A stretch of 64,000 nt of DNA. Source: Thiolinea disciformis DSM 14473 (GTDB lineage Bacteria > Pseudomonadota > Gammaproteobacteria > Thiotrichales > Thiotrichaceae). This document shows, in pieces, positions 45,753 to 55,162 of the stretch (within the stretch, counting starts at the first letter, position 1; the number at the start of each line of letters is the position of its first letter). The translations under genes and the position numbers were made by a program. The DNA lies in assembly GCF_000371925.1 (NCBI RefSeq), contig NZ_AQVE01000019.1, positions 1 through 64,000 of the forward strand, given 5' to 3'. Under the pieces are notes generated by a model that ran no database searches, had not been told where the DNA came from, and worked only from the letters and a program-made list of their open reading frames with translations.

Positions 45753-46538
45753 TCAACCTTGATCACCAACAAACTGAGAACGACGTGATAGCGATTCTTG
45801 AATCCCACAAGGACCGCGATATTGTTCAGGTACATTGTCAGGGCATTGACCACACAGGCGATTCCCCGGCACAGCAAAATCAATCTTACGCGGATAAGGT
45901 AAATTCAAACCATTCATCAATGCCACAAAATCCTCGCGAGACCTATTATTGCCTAAACGTGGATTACGTAATTTCTCTTGGCGAATGGTAGTAATTTGCC
46001 GCCCTTCATAATCGTGGGCTGGATAAACCAAGGTTTCATCCGGTAAGGAAAAGAATTTGTTATGAATACTGTCATATAAAACACCAGCGTCTCCGGATTG
46101 AAAGTCTGTACGACCACAGGCTTCTATCAGTAAGGCATCGCCTGAAAATAAAACTTGTTGCATTCCATTATCTAAAAGATAAGCATGATGAGTATTCGTA
46201 TGGCCTGGTGTATATAATGGATGTAATTCGATTTGACCCACTTGGAATGACTCTCCTTCTTGCACGCCTAAATCCGCACACGCTAAGCCATCCATAGCCG
46301 GTACAACAATTTTGCTACCCGTTAAATGACGCAACTTAAGTGCACCCGTTAAATGGTCAGCATGGATATGGGTTTCTAGGGTATAAGTTAGTTTTAAACC
46401 TAGCTCCTGTAACACTTTTAGATCGCGCTCTACTGTATCAATCACAGGATCGATTAGCACACACTCACCGGTATGCTCACACGCTAGTAAATAGGTATAG
46501 GTACTAGAATCTTTCTCAAATAACTGCTTAAACAACAT
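45753..46538 (-). CDS. ETHE1-type persulfide dioxygenase
   Basis: The product has 261 residues in the metallo-beta-lactamase fold with HIHADH, YTPGHTNTHH, FSGDALLIEACGRTDFQ and VYPAHDYEGR, diagnostic of the ETHE1/SdoA persulfide dioxygenase group (iron, not zinc). It oxidises glutathione persulfide to sulfite. The C-terminus has an additional CGQCPDNVPEQYRGPCG segment. This suits sulfide or sulfur oxidation. It stands alone, with no rhodanese domain. Confidence 0.9.
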   Translation of the reverse strand: MLFKQLFEKDSSTYTYLLACEHTGECVLIDPVIDTVERDLKVLQELGLKLTYTLETHIHADHLTGALKLRHLTGSKIVVPAMDGLACADLGVQEGESFQVGQIELHPLYTPGHTNTHHAYLLDNGMQQVLFSGDALLIEACGRTDFQSGDAGVLYDSIHNKFFSLPDETLVYPAHDYEGRQITTIRQEKLRNPRLGNNRSREDFVALMNGLNLPYPRKIDFAVPGNRLCGQCPDNVPEQYRGPCGIQESLSRRSQFVGDQG

Positions 46539-46727
46539 GATTATCTCGCTTAGTCTAAAGTAGTAAGTAGCTTGCCAATCAGTGCCAAAATAAGATAAAA
46601 GATATAGGGCTATTTGACATCACTACCCGCTCACCTTAACGTGGCTTGGGTGGTATAGGCAAATAGCCACACTGCATTATTCATGCTAATGCCAGACTAA
46701 TAGTTTATTTCACTCAAGGAATCTATT

Positions 46728-46895
46728 ATGCTCTCAGGTTTTCTAGGCTTTTTGATTTTAATTATTGATATTTACATTATCTTCAAGGTTTTTAAAAGTT
46801 CTGCGAGCCTTGGCAAAAAGATTCTATGGACAGCTATTATTTTCTTTCTACCCGTCGTGGGCATTTTGCTCTGGTGGTTTTTAGGACCTAAATGA
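46728..46895 (+). CDS. 55-residue PLDc_N-type membrane protein
   Basis: The gene starts at an ATG with AAGGA eight bases upstream and ends in TGA, giving 55 residues. Two TM segments (FLGFLILIIDIYIIFKVF and ILWTAIIFFLPVVGILLWWF) flank a Lys/Gly loop, and the GKKILW...FLPVVGILLWWFLG pattern matches the PLDc_N small-protein family. Only four bases separate it from the MscS gene, so they are co-transcribed and perhaps coupled. Confidence 0.78.
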   Translation: MLSGFLGFLILIIDIYIIFKVFKSSASLGKKILWTAIIFFLPVVGILLWWFLGPK

Positions 46896-46899
46896 CCCA

Positions 46900-48303
46900 A
46901 TGTTTTATTGTAGATTTTTATTTAATAAACTGACTATTGTCTATATAGTCGCTTTATTAAGCCTAAGCGGTATAGGTCATGCCCAAGATGTAGGTGGACT
47001 AGGGCAAATCCTTACTGGCACTTCAACGGAAGCAGATAAACAAGCGGATGCGCCACCTGATCGTGTGATTGCGACTAATAACAATGCACAAGATGATCAA
47101 AAGATTAAAAAGCGTCTGACACAAATCTTTTCTGAACTAGACGCGCTCAAGCAGATTGAGATTAGCGTGCGCAGTGGTGTGGTTGGTTTAAGCGGCCTCG
47201 TGCCCTCAGCCAAGGAAGAAACCAGAGCTTTACAATTTGCGCGTCAAATTGAGGGTGTGGTTGGTGTTGAAAATAATTTGACGGTTGACCGTAGTTTACA
47301 ACGCCGCCTAGATAGCACTCAAAATCGCTTAACCAGCACTGCCAAAGATATATTGGCCAATCTACCTATTCTCGCTTCCGCACTCGGTTTACTTGTTTTT
47401 TTCTGGCTGATAGGTTCATGGATTGCCAAACGCAAAGCTTTATATCATCGTCTCGCACCTAATCCTTTTATTGCCGAATTAGCGGGGCAATTAACGCGTT
47501 TAGTTTTTATAGTAACAGGATTAGTGCTGGCCTTGGACTTATTAGATGCACGCCCATTATTAGGGACTATTCTGGGAGCCGCTGGCCTATTAAGTCTATC
47601 TATCAGTTTTGCCGTGCGTGATACAGTCGAAAACTATATTGCGAGTATTTTACTAAGTTTACGTAACCCCTTTCAAACAAACGACTTAATCAAAATTAAT
47701 GATTTCGAAGGGCAAGTCGCTCGCCTCAATTCGCGTGCCACGATTTTGATTTCACCTGACGGGAATCATATTCGTATCCCTAATGCTGTCGTTTATAAAG
47801 CCATTATTACCAATTACACGCGGAACCCTAAACGGCGCTTTAGCTTTATCATTAATATTGATGCAAACCAACCCTTATTACCGGTTCAATCTTTGGCAGT
47901 ACAAACCTTGTCTGAGCTAAAAGGTGTGTTAAACGAACCGAAACCCAGTGTTTTAGTTAAAGAGTTAAGTGATGGCATCGTACAATTAGAATGCTCAGGC
48001 TGGGTCGATCAAACCCTTAGTAGTCATGCTCGGGTACGCAGTCAAGCAATTCGTCACATCAAAGAAGTCTTTGAGGATCATGGTATTGCTTGGCCCGATG
48101 CCCTTCAGCGCATTGAAGTATCACGTGCCCCTTCGGTCGTGCAACCCAGTGGTCTCGTGCAGCAAGAGTTAGATCAAGCAGAAGCAGATTATTCACAAGA
48201 GCTGAGTGATGTCAGTATCGATAACTCCTTGCAACAACACGTGGATAAGGAACAAGACAAAGACTCCGAAAATTTATTACAGAACCACACGCCCAAGGAA
48301 TAA
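46900..48303 (+). CDS. MscS-family mechanosensitive channel with BON domain
   Basis: The product has 467 residues. A signal peptide ends at GIGHAQD. A periplasmic BON domain (about 62-128: IKKRLTQIFSELDAL to VEGVVGVENNLTV) is followed by TM helices, and the pore helix GTILGAAGLLSLSISFAVRDTVENYIASILLSLRNPF. The MscS beta domain (FEGQVARLNSRATILISPDGNHIRIPNAVVYKAIITNY) and a charged C-terminal tail complete it. BON domains bind phospholipid, so this channel may sense the lipid or wall environment. Confidence 0.9.
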   Translation: MFYCRFLFNKLTIVYIVALLSLSGIGHAQDVGGLGQILTGTSTEADKQADAPPDRVIATNNNAQDDQKIKKRLTQIFSELDALKQIEISVRSGVVGLSGLVPSAKEETRALQFARQIEGVVGVENNLTVDRSLQRRLDSTQNRLTSTAKDILANLPILASALGLLVFFWLIGSWIAKRKALYHRLAPNPFIAELAGQLTRLVFIVTGLVLALDLLDARPLLGTILGAAGLLSLSISFAVRDTVENYIASILLSLRNPFQTNDLIKINDFEGQVARLNSRATILISPDGNHIRIPNAVVYKAIITNYTRNPKRRFSFIINIDANQPLLPVQSLAVQTLSELKGVLNEPKPSVLVKELSDGIVQLECSGWVDQTLSSHARVRSQAIRHIKEVFEDHGIAWPDALQRIEVSRAPSVVQPSGLVQQELDQAEADYSQELSDVSIDNSLQQHVDKEQDKDSENLLQNHTPKE

Positions 48304-48306
48304 TAT

Positions 48307-49776
48307 TCAGCGTAGTAAGGTATGAAGCAGACCGCTGGGAAGTAATGTCATTAGCATGGTTAACATCATGGAGACTATGACCAACATAGGCAGTAGAACA
48401 CTAATCAGCACTATCGCTAGTAGTGTCAACAGCATAATCAATACTAGCTTCCAGCCCGCTTGCTGCCACAAATTTTGCCAATCCTGATCAGGCGCTAACA
48501 CCATTGGCTGCGCACCTAAACGAATCAAGGCTTTCATACGTTTTTCCAAAGTCGGAAACGTGGGCAGGATTAAACCACTCACTTTCCCCGGCTGTACCAC
48601 ACAAAAATGACTCGTCCATGTAGTCTTTAGTAAAGCGGTGTTTTGATTGTTGAATTGGCTTAAAGCACTGGCTAATCCATTTGGTTCTCGCGTCAACTTC
48701 ACGGCACTGGCATCTGCCATGTATTTACGTTGTCGCCACACCAAGGCGAGCAAAGGGCTTAGCAATAGACTATTCACAAACTGTCCCAAGAAAGCACTCA
48801 TAAACACAGGCCCCATTAAGGGCAAACTGAGCCACTCACGCCAAGTCAGAGATACAGTAGTATTCCTCTGTACCCTTGTCGACTTGGGCGACTCTTCAGC
48901 AAAAGGATCGCGCAAACTAGACAACAATACTGCCCGACCCACGCTATTAGGCTTCCCTATCGCTCCTACTACTTGCCTCAATTGATGACGGGCATCAGGA
49001 TCTGTCACACTAAAAGCAAAACGTGCAATGAGCGCAAACACCCCCATCACTGTAGCCATCTGCCAACCAATTTTCCCGTCATGCTCAGCTATTGACGCAA
49101 TTAAATGAGCGGCCACAGCCTGCAATTGAGCGCGGTTTAATGTTTTTAATAAATCCTCGCCGACCAAAATTGTTGCGGGCTTATCCGGCAACCCCAAAGC
49201 CGCTGCATTCATCCCTCCTTTCATCACATGAATCTGTGGTACAGGGATTAAGGCTGCAATCGCCATTTCTTCCACTACATGGTGAAATTGGCGCTCAGCT
49301 AAAAACGGTTTGCTGAGTGGTTGTACCACCTCTTCCAGCCATGTTGTCTGTTTTAAAGTGCGGGAAATGGGATAAGCCAGTCCCATCATGAGCAGCAATC
49401 CGGGCAATAAAGCCAAGACCAAACCCTGTGCAAGCTCAGCAAAGGCGATTTGCCAAGGATCATCCAGTAGGCGCGTGATTAGCTGAAACATGCCGCCTAA
49501 TAGATCAGGCATCGGCGTTACTAGATTGATCAGATCAAATACTAGCCCCACGACACAATAAAATAAGGGCGCTAACAGCAAAGACATCACTAATGCCAAT
49601 ACGCTATAGGCCAAAACACACATAGCGCTCACCCGCCATGCTAAGCGTCGGTGTCGTTCAATAGCAGCAAAAAAACTTTCACGTTCATGGGCTTGCCAAG
49701 GCTGCCAGTGAAGTTCGTCAAGCGCTTCAGGCTTCGTTTCTTGCATAACACACCTTAATAGGAAAGATTGCGACAC
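48307..49776 (-). CDS. M48-family membrane protein lacking the protease site (paralogue 2)
   Basis: The product has 489 residues with hydrophobic N- and C-terminal segments around an M48-like domain (VVEEMAIAALIPVPQIHV, RAQLQAVAAHLIASIAEHDGKI). The zinc motif HExxH reads HLIAS, so the catalytic Glu and the second His are gone. The usual third ligand Glu is Lys in RQRKYMADASAVKL. It should not be a protease. It is the third gene after LemA and an identical-plan paralogue; a scaffold or regulatory role is possible. Confidence 0.85.
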   Translation of the reverse strand: MSQSFLLRCVMQETKPEALDELHWQPWQAHERESFFAAIERHRRLAWRVSAMCVLAYSVLALVMSLLLAPLFYCVVGLVFDLINLVTPMPDLLGGMFQLITRLLDDPWQIAFAELAQGLVLALLPGLLLMMGLAYPISRTLKQTTWLEEVVQPLSKPFLAERQFHHVVEEMAIAALIPVPQIHVMKGGMNAAALGLPDKPATILVGEDLLKTLNRAQLQAVAAHLIASIAEHDGKIGWQMATVMGVFALIARFAFSVTDPDARHQLRQVVGAIGKPNSVGRAVLLSSLRDPFAEESPKSTRVQRNTTVSLTWREWLSLPLMGPVFMSAFLGQFVNSLLLSPLLALVWRQRKYMADASAVKLTREPNGLASALSQFNNQNTALLKTTWTSHFCVVQPGKVSGLILPTFPTLEKRMKALIRLGAQPMVLAPDQDWQNLWQQAGWKLVLIMLLTLLAIVLISVLLPMLVIVSMMLTMLMTLLPSGLLHTLLR

Positions 49777-49784
49777 CGTCGAGG

Positions 49785-51221
49785 TTAAGCTAATGCTCTT
49801 AGCAAACTATGTAATAAACTAAAGGGTATTACTGTAAAAATAAGGCTTAACATCAGAGAGAGCTGCACTATTAACGGAATAAACAACACAATTAATCCAG
49901 CAACAAAGACCGTACCTAGGTAAGGGAAAAATTGGCTTAAACCACCCGAAGCAATGCGCGTGGAAGACAAAACACTAGCGTCGGCACCTAATAACACTAA
50001 GGCTTGTAGACGTTTTTCTAGCGGCGGAAACAAGGAGAATAGCGAAGGATTTATATTGCTTGGTTGAACCAGACAGAAATGACTTGCCCAAGCACTGACC
50101 AAAAGCGTGTTGTTTTCAGCTGTGAGCAAACCTAAGGCACTAGCCAAGCCATTAGGCTCACGCGTTAATTTCACGGCACTAGCATCCGCCATATACTTGC
50201 GTTGTCGCCACGCTAAAGCCACTAAAGGACTTAAGATAAAATAATTTATTAGAAGTGCAGCCAAGACGCCAATAACGAAAGGCCCTAATAAAGGCAGTAA
50301 TAGCCATTCGCGCCACGTGAATTTGATTTTGTACTGCGATTGCGCGGCATTAGGCTTAGCCTGAACTACCGGCTCCAGTAAATAAGTGTGGAGCAAGGCA
50401 CGGCTGTTGGCGTCACGGCGAAACACAGCCCGCAGTAATTTTAAGCGTTCTGGGCGTTGCTGAGCGTCCATTAAACTCACTGCAAAACGTGCCAACCATG
50501 CCAAAACACCCAACATGGTACTAATGTGCAGTCCAACTTTGAGGTCATTTTCTGCCAAAGACGCAATAAGATGCGCGGAAACGCCCTGTAATTGTCGGCG
50601 ATCTAAACGCTTGATTAAGTCCTCCCCCACCAAAACGCCTGCTGTTATGTCACCATGGCTTATTAAAGCAGCATTCGCTACCCCTGCGACGACTTTGATG
50701 GGAGGCACAGGAATTGCTGCTGCGAGCGCCATTTCTGCTAAGGTGTTCTTGAACTGCTGTTCCGGCAAGGATGTCTCATCCACAGGACGTGTAGACAGTG
50801 TCGTATGCACCCATTGCCCTTGTCGTAGGGCTTGAGCAAGATTGTAACCAATCCAAGCCATCAACACTAAGCCACCGAGCAGCGCTAGGCCAACACCTAC
50901 TAAGCCCGCTAGAACTTGTGTACCCGATAATTTAACAGCACCCTCGCTAGAAGCACTAAACAAGAAATCGGGCCAAATACTAGGGGTAGGCCATAGGAAA
51001 TTAATGAGATCCAGTAAGAGCGTCCACACGCCATAAACTAAGGGGCTTAGTAGCACAGACATAGCCAAGGCTAAGATGCTATAAGCTAAAAAGCATACGG
51101 CGCTGACATGCCATGCAATCAGGCGATGCCGTTGGATTGTCGCCAAAAAATCTTCACGCGCTTGCCCCTGCCAAACGGGATTATTCCAGTCCTTTAAATC
51201 GTTTAGTTGGGTATCACTCAT
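49785..51221 (-). CDS. M48-family membrane protein lacking the protease site (paralogue 1)
   Basis: The product has 478 residues, similar in plan to its neighbour. TM segments flank an M48-like core (NTLAEMALAAAIPVPPIKV, RRQLQGVSAHLIASLAENDLKV). The motif is HLIAS, not HExxH, and the third-ligand region reads RQRKYMADASAVKLTREP, identical to the paralogue and with Lys for Glu. Loss of every catalytic element in both copies points to selection for a non-enzymatic fold. It overlaps LemA by four bases. Confidence 0.85.
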   Translation of the reverse strand: MSDTQLNDLKDWNNPVWQGQAREDFLATIQRHRLIAWHVSAVCFLAYSILALAMSVLLSPLVYGVWTLLLDLINFLWPTPSIWPDFLFSASSEGAVKLSGTQVLAGLVGVGLALLGGLVLMAWIGYNLAQALRQGQWVHTTLSTRPVDETSLPEQQFKNTLAEMALAAAIPVPPIKVVAGVANAALISHGDITAGVLVGEDLIKRLDRRQLQGVSAHLIASLAENDLKVGLHISTMLGVLAWLARFAVSLMDAQQRPERLKLLRAVFRRDANSRALLHTYLLEPVVQAKPNAAQSQYKIKFTWREWLLLPLLGPFVIGVLAALLINYFILSPLVALAWRQRKYMADASAVKLTREPNGLASALGLLTAENNTLLVSAWASHFCLVQPSNINPSLFSLFPPLEKRLQALVLLGADASVLSSTRIASGGLSQFFPYLGTVFVAGLIVLFIPLIVQLSLMLSLIFTVIPFSLLHSLLRALA

Positions 51222-51808
51222 AACTTCACAATAGGTGCTTGACGTTCAAGCGCTGTTTCAATCGGTTGCAGCAGATTAGCCTGAGTAAAACCGAGTGAGC
51301 GAGCAAACAATACCGCAGGAAACGATTGAATCGAGGTATTTAACGCCATTACCGCATCATTATAAGCCTGACGCGCAAACGCTAATTTGTTTTCAGTCGT
51401 AATCAGCTCCTCAGAAAGTTGCAGCATGTTCTGATTGGCTTTCAAATCAGGATAGGCTTCCGACAAGGCAAAAAACCGCCCTAACGTTTGGCTTAAGACT
51501 CCCTCCGCATTCATCAAACTGCTCATGGCTTGATTATCTTTAGGGTGTTGTGTGAGCGCTTGATGAGCGGATTGCGCTTTATTACGCGCCTCGACCACTG
51601 CTTCTAAGGTGGTCTTTTCATGCGCCATATAAACGCGCGCCGTTTCCACCAAATTCGGTACTAAGTCATAACGCCGTTTGAGTTGTACATCGATTTGCGC
51701 AAAAGCATTCGACACTTGATTATTCGTGGCGACTAAGCGGTTGTAGATGACAATCACCAGCACCATCAGTGCTAATATAAAAAGCACAATTATCCAAATA
51801 ACACTCAC
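51218..51808 (-). CDS. lemA: LemA-family membrane protein
   Basis: The product has 196 residues. An N-terminal TM segment (IWIIVLFILALMVLVIVIYN) is followed by a helical bundle, with the LemA core NRLVATNNQVSNAFAQIDVQLKRRYDLVPNLVETARVYMAHEKTTLEAVVEARNKA. LemA proteins often pair with M48 or HtpX-like proteases; here the partners are inactive M48 homologues. It is the first gene of a three-gene unit. Confidence 0.93.
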   Translation of the reverse strand: MSVIWIIVLFILALMVLVIVIYNRLVATNNQVSNAFAQIDVQLKRRYDLVPNLVETARVYMAHEKTTLEAVVEARNKAQSAHQALTQHPKDNQAMSSLMNAEGVLSQTLGRFFALSEAYPDLKANQNMLQLSEELITTENKLAFARQAYNDAVMALNTSIQSFPAVLFARSLGFTQANLLQPIETALERQAPIVKL

Positions 51809-51990
51809 TAGACCCTCCTCACTAACTATCCATTAAAATACCTTTATAGCACCATATGAAAGAATATGTAGTGTGCTTGACGTTTGAACTTTACTCAGTT
51901 CAAGGGATTAAATAGTGCTGACCTCTTGTGAGTCAGCGATGATTCAGGTACAAGGTCTGGCAATTTTTATGATTGCACTAGGCACTTAGC

Positions 51991-52983
51991 ATGAAATACG
52001 ACGTTTACGGCATGGGTAATGCCTTGGTGGACTTGGAATTTGAAGTCACTGATAGCTTTCTAGCTCAGCACGATATTGAAAAAGGTTTAATGACCTTGAT
52101 CGACGAATCCCGTCACCATCATCTCTTAAAAGAACTCACTCAGACCTTTAGCTTGAAAAAACGTGCTGGTGGCGGTTCGGGCGGTAATACCCTTGTTGCC
52201 ATTAGTCAATTCGGCGGCAAAACTTTCTATGCTTGCAAAGTCGCTAATGATGAATTCGGCGAATTTTACATGAATGACCTACACGCGGCGGGGGTTGAAA
52301 CCCGTCTCGATCAAGTGCGTGGTGCGTCAGAGGGTGTCACGGGCAAATGTATGGTGATGGTGACTTCAGATGCCGAGCGCACCATGAATACTTTTCTAGG
52401 AATCACCAGCGACTTTTCGCCTTCAGAAGTATATATCGATGAATTGAAACAGTCTGAATATCTCTATATTGAAGGCTATTTGGTCACCTCTGACTCCTCA
52501 CGCCAAGCCATTAAAAATGCCCGCGCGGTCGCTCGCGATAATCATATTAAAGTTGCCCTCACTTTCTCTGATCCTTCCATGGCAACCTATTTCAAGCCCG
52601 GCTTAGAAGAAATTATGGCTGAAGGTGTGGATATTTTATTCTGTAATGATGACGAGGCCATGGCGTTCACGGGCGCACATACCCTCGAGGATGCCATTGC
52701 TGACTTAAAAACGCGCACTAAAAAATTAGTCCTAACCCAAGGCAGCGAGGGCGCTTTGGTGGTGAATGATCATGATGTGGTAAAAATTAAACCTTTCAAA
52801 GCCCACGCGATTGATACCAATGGCGCGGGCGATATGTTTGCAGGCGCTTTCATGTATGGGATTACCCAAGGCATGAACGATCAACAAGCAGGCGAATTAG
52901 CCAGCCGCGCCTCCAGCAAAATGGTAACCGTCTTTGGCGCACGCCTCCCGAAAGAGGATCATAAAGCCTTACTTAACGCTTAG
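51991..52983 (+). CDS. PfkB-family carbohydrate/adenosine kinase
   Basis: The product has 330 residues in the ribokinase fold: GMGNALVDLEFEV, RAGGGSGGNTLVAISQFGG, and the catalytic DTNGAGDMFAGAF. The lid sequence and the length match adenosine kinase-like members in gammaproteobacteria. The exact substrate is not certain. It lies 9 bases (59 by the chosen start) before the HD hydrolase gene. Confidence 0.88.
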   Translation: MKYDVYGMGNALVDLEFEVTDSFLAQHDIEKGLMTLIDESRHHHLLKELTQTFSLKKRAGGGSGGNTLVAISQFGGKTFYACKVANDEFGEFYMNDLHAAGVETRLDQVRGASEGVTGKCMVMVTSDAERTMNTFLGITSDFSPSEVYIDELKQSEYLYIEGYLVTSDSSRQAIKNARAVARDNHIKVALTFSDPSMATYFKPGLEEIMAEGVDILFCNDDEAMAFTGAHTLEDAIADLKTRTKKLVLTQGSEGALVVNDHDVVKIKPFKAHAIDTNGAGDMFAGAFMYGITQGMNDQQAGELASRASSKMVTVFGARLPKEDHKALLNA

Positions 52984-53042
52984 GTCTTGCCTTGGAGGCT
53001 ACTAGGATTAGTGTAGCGCTATCAACACACTATAGGCAGCTT

Positions 53043-53642
53043 ATGGACGCAATAGAGCTTGAGCAACGCTTACATTTCCTACGTGCGGCGGAGCAATTAA
53101 AAAATACCTTGCGCAGTGGTTTTACTTCGCAAGGCCGCCCCGAAAGTAGCGCCGAGCATACGTGGCGACTGTGTTTATTCGCCTTGGTGTTCGAAGACCA
53201 GTTACGCGATTTGGATTTTGCCAAACTACTCAAAACTTGCATCCTGCACGATTTAGGTGAGGCAATCAGTGGCGATATTCCCGCCATTCATCAACACGAC
53301 ATTCCCAATAAAAATGCACAAGAGCGCCTTGATTTTCAAGAACTGTTGCGCCCCCTTCATTCGAGTTTGCGTGCGCAATTTTTGGCTTTATGGGATGAGT
53401 ATGATCAAGCCCAAAGCCCCGAAGCAAAAGCCGCGAAAGCCTTGGATAAATTGGAAACGGTATTACAGCACACCCAAGGCTTAAACCCGCCTGATTTTGA
53501 TTATGCGTTTAACTTAAGCTATGGACAGCAATACACCGCTTATCACCCTTTATTTAGTGCCTTGCGTGCAATCATTGATAGAGATACGCAAACCCGACAC
53601 GAACAACATGCCATTGCACAGTCTAGGCCACAGCCTGACTAA
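53043..53642 (+). CDS. HD-domain nucleotidase (YfbR-like)
   Basis: The product has 199 residues from the ATG at 53043; a TTG at 52992 would add 17 residues not seen in the family. The HD-domain metal sites are SAEHTWR, ILHDLGEA (HD) and a late Asp-containing helix (AAKALDKLETV). The RLHFLRAAEQLKNTLRSGF start matches the HD_3 / 5'-deoxynucleotidase type. It may hydrolyse nucleoside monophosphates and may form an operon with the PfkB kinase gene. Confidence 0.85.
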   Translation: MDAIELEQRLHFLRAAEQLKNTLRSGFTSQGRPESSAEHTWRLCLFALVFEDQLRDLDFAKLLKTCILHDLGEAISGDIPAIHQHDIPNKNAQERLDFQELLRPLHSSLRAQFLALWDEYDQAQSPEAKAAKALDKLETVLQHTQGLNPPDFDYAFNLSYGQQYTAYHPLFSALRAIIDRDTQTRHEQHAIAQSRPQPD

Positions 53643-53649
53643 ATAAAGC

Positions 53650-55143
53650 CTAGCGGATTCGCAACCACGTCGATTTTAATTCGGTATATTTATCAAAGGC
53701 ATGTAAAGATTTGTCGCGCCCAATACCCGATTGTTTAAAGCCACCGAAGGGCGTAGTAATGTCATCCGCATCATAGCAATTCGCATACACTACCCCAGCC
53801 TTCAACGCACGGGTCGCCTTCATCAGCGTATTCACATTATCACTCCACACACCGGCGGCTAAACCATAGATAGAATCATTCGCTATTTGCAGCGCTTCCT
53901 CTAAACCCTTCACGGTAATCACAGATAAAACCGGCCCAAAAATCTCTTCCTGTGCAATACGTGCTTTATTGCTCACGTGGTCAAAAATCGTTGGTTCAAT
54001 ATAGCAACCGCCACTTTCTTGGCGTACCTGTTTCCCGCCAAGTAATAACTGTGCTTCTTGCTTACCAGACGCAATATATTCCATCACACGCTGTGTGTGC
54101 GTTGCATCAACCATTGCCCCTAAGCGAGTTTCTGACTCCAATGGATTATTCGGCTGCATGTTTTGCGCCATTTGTTGAATTTTTGCTAAGACCTTATCCC
54201 GCACTGGCTCATCTAAAATTAAACGCGAACCCGCAGAACACATTTCACCTTGATTGAAGAAAATACCAAAGGCAGCCGCTTCCGCTGCTTCATCCAAGTG
54301 TTCGCAGTCGCGTAAAATAATATGCGCAGACTTGCCACCACACTCCAAACCGATACGCTTCATATTCGATTCGGCGGCATATTGCATGATGTATTTGCCT
54401 ACTTGCGTCGAACCTGTGAAAAACACGCCATCCACGTCCATATTTAACGCCAAGGACTTACCGGCTGTTGGGCCAAACCCAGTCACCACATTTAATACGC
54501 CTTCCGGTATACCCGCCTGAAGGGCTAACGCCGCTAAGCGAAGTGCTGTCAAGGACGATTGCTCAGCCGGTTTTAAGATCACTGAATTACCGGCGGCTAA
54601 AGCGGGAGCGAGTTTCCATGCCGCCATAATCATGGGAAAATTCCACGGCACGATAATGCCACAGACACCCAGCGCTTCGCGCGTGATCGTCGCTAACATC
54701 GAAGGCGACGTTGGAGCAACTTCATCGTACAATTTATCGACTGCCTCCGCGTACCAGCGGAAACAACGTACCGTAGCAGGCACATCAACACTACGACTAT
54801 CACGAATGGGCTTACCCATGTCTAAGGTTTCTAGCAAAGCTAGTTCTTCACTATGCTGCTCGATTAAGTCGGCAAATTGCAGCAAAATCTTTTTACGTTC
54901 CGCAGGCGCACGCAAAGCCCAACGCCCGTCCTCAAAAGCCTTACGAGCTGCCTTAACCGCTTGCTCAATATCTTCCTGATCGCAAGCGGCGACTTGCGTC
55001 AAAATACGCCCATCAATGGGACTCACACACTCGAAGGTTTCGCCCGACAAGGCACTCACGTATTGGCCATTAATAAACGCTTGCCCTTCGGGTTTTAATG
55101 CGGCAGCACGCTCATGCCAGTTAATGACTTCTGGTTTTGACAT
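53650..55143 (-). CDS. puuC: aldehyde dehydrogenase (gamma-glutamyl-aminobutyraldehyde type)
   Basis: The product has 497 residues. The catalytic Cys lies in FFNQGEMCSAGSR; VVTGFGPTAGKSLA and LECGGKSAHII are the NAD and Glu sites, with FFTGSTQVGK. The closest match is PuuC, oxidising gamma-glutamyl-gamma-aminobutyraldehyde to gamma-glutamyl-GABA. It lies with puuA, puuB and agmatinase genes, separated from them by the GntR regulator gene, with which it shares a strand. Confidence 0.9.
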   Translation of the reverse strand: MSKPEVINWHERAAALKPEGQAFINGQYVSALSGETFECVSPIDGRILTQVAACDQEDIEQAVKAARKAFEDGRWALRAPAERKKILLQFADLIEQHSEELALLETLDMGKPIRDSRSVDVPATVRCFRWYAEAVDKLYDEVAPTSPSMLATITREALGVCGIIVPWNFPMIMAAWKLAPALAAGNSVILKPAEQSSLTALRLAALALQAGIPEGVLNVVTGFGPTAGKSLALNMDVDGVFFTGSTQVGKYIMQYAAESNMKRIGLECGGKSAHIILRDCEHLDEAAEAAAFGIFFNQGEMCSAGSRLILDEPVRDKVLAKIQQMAQNMQPNNPLESETRLGAMVDATHTQRVMEYIASGKQEAQLLLGGKQVRQESGGCYIEPTIFDHVSNKARIAQEEIFGPVLSVITVKGLEEALQIANDSIYGLAAGVWSDNVNTLMKATRALKAGVVYANCYDADDITTPFGGFKQSGIGRDKSLHAFDKYTELKSTWLRIR

Positions 55144-55162
55144 GGTATCTTTCTCCTAGGAA

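Noticed and set aside
45710-45991. 93-codon plus-strand frame between trpB and the persulfide dioxygenase
   Set aside because: It mostly overlaps the dioxygenase C-terminus on the other strand and has no protein-like features.
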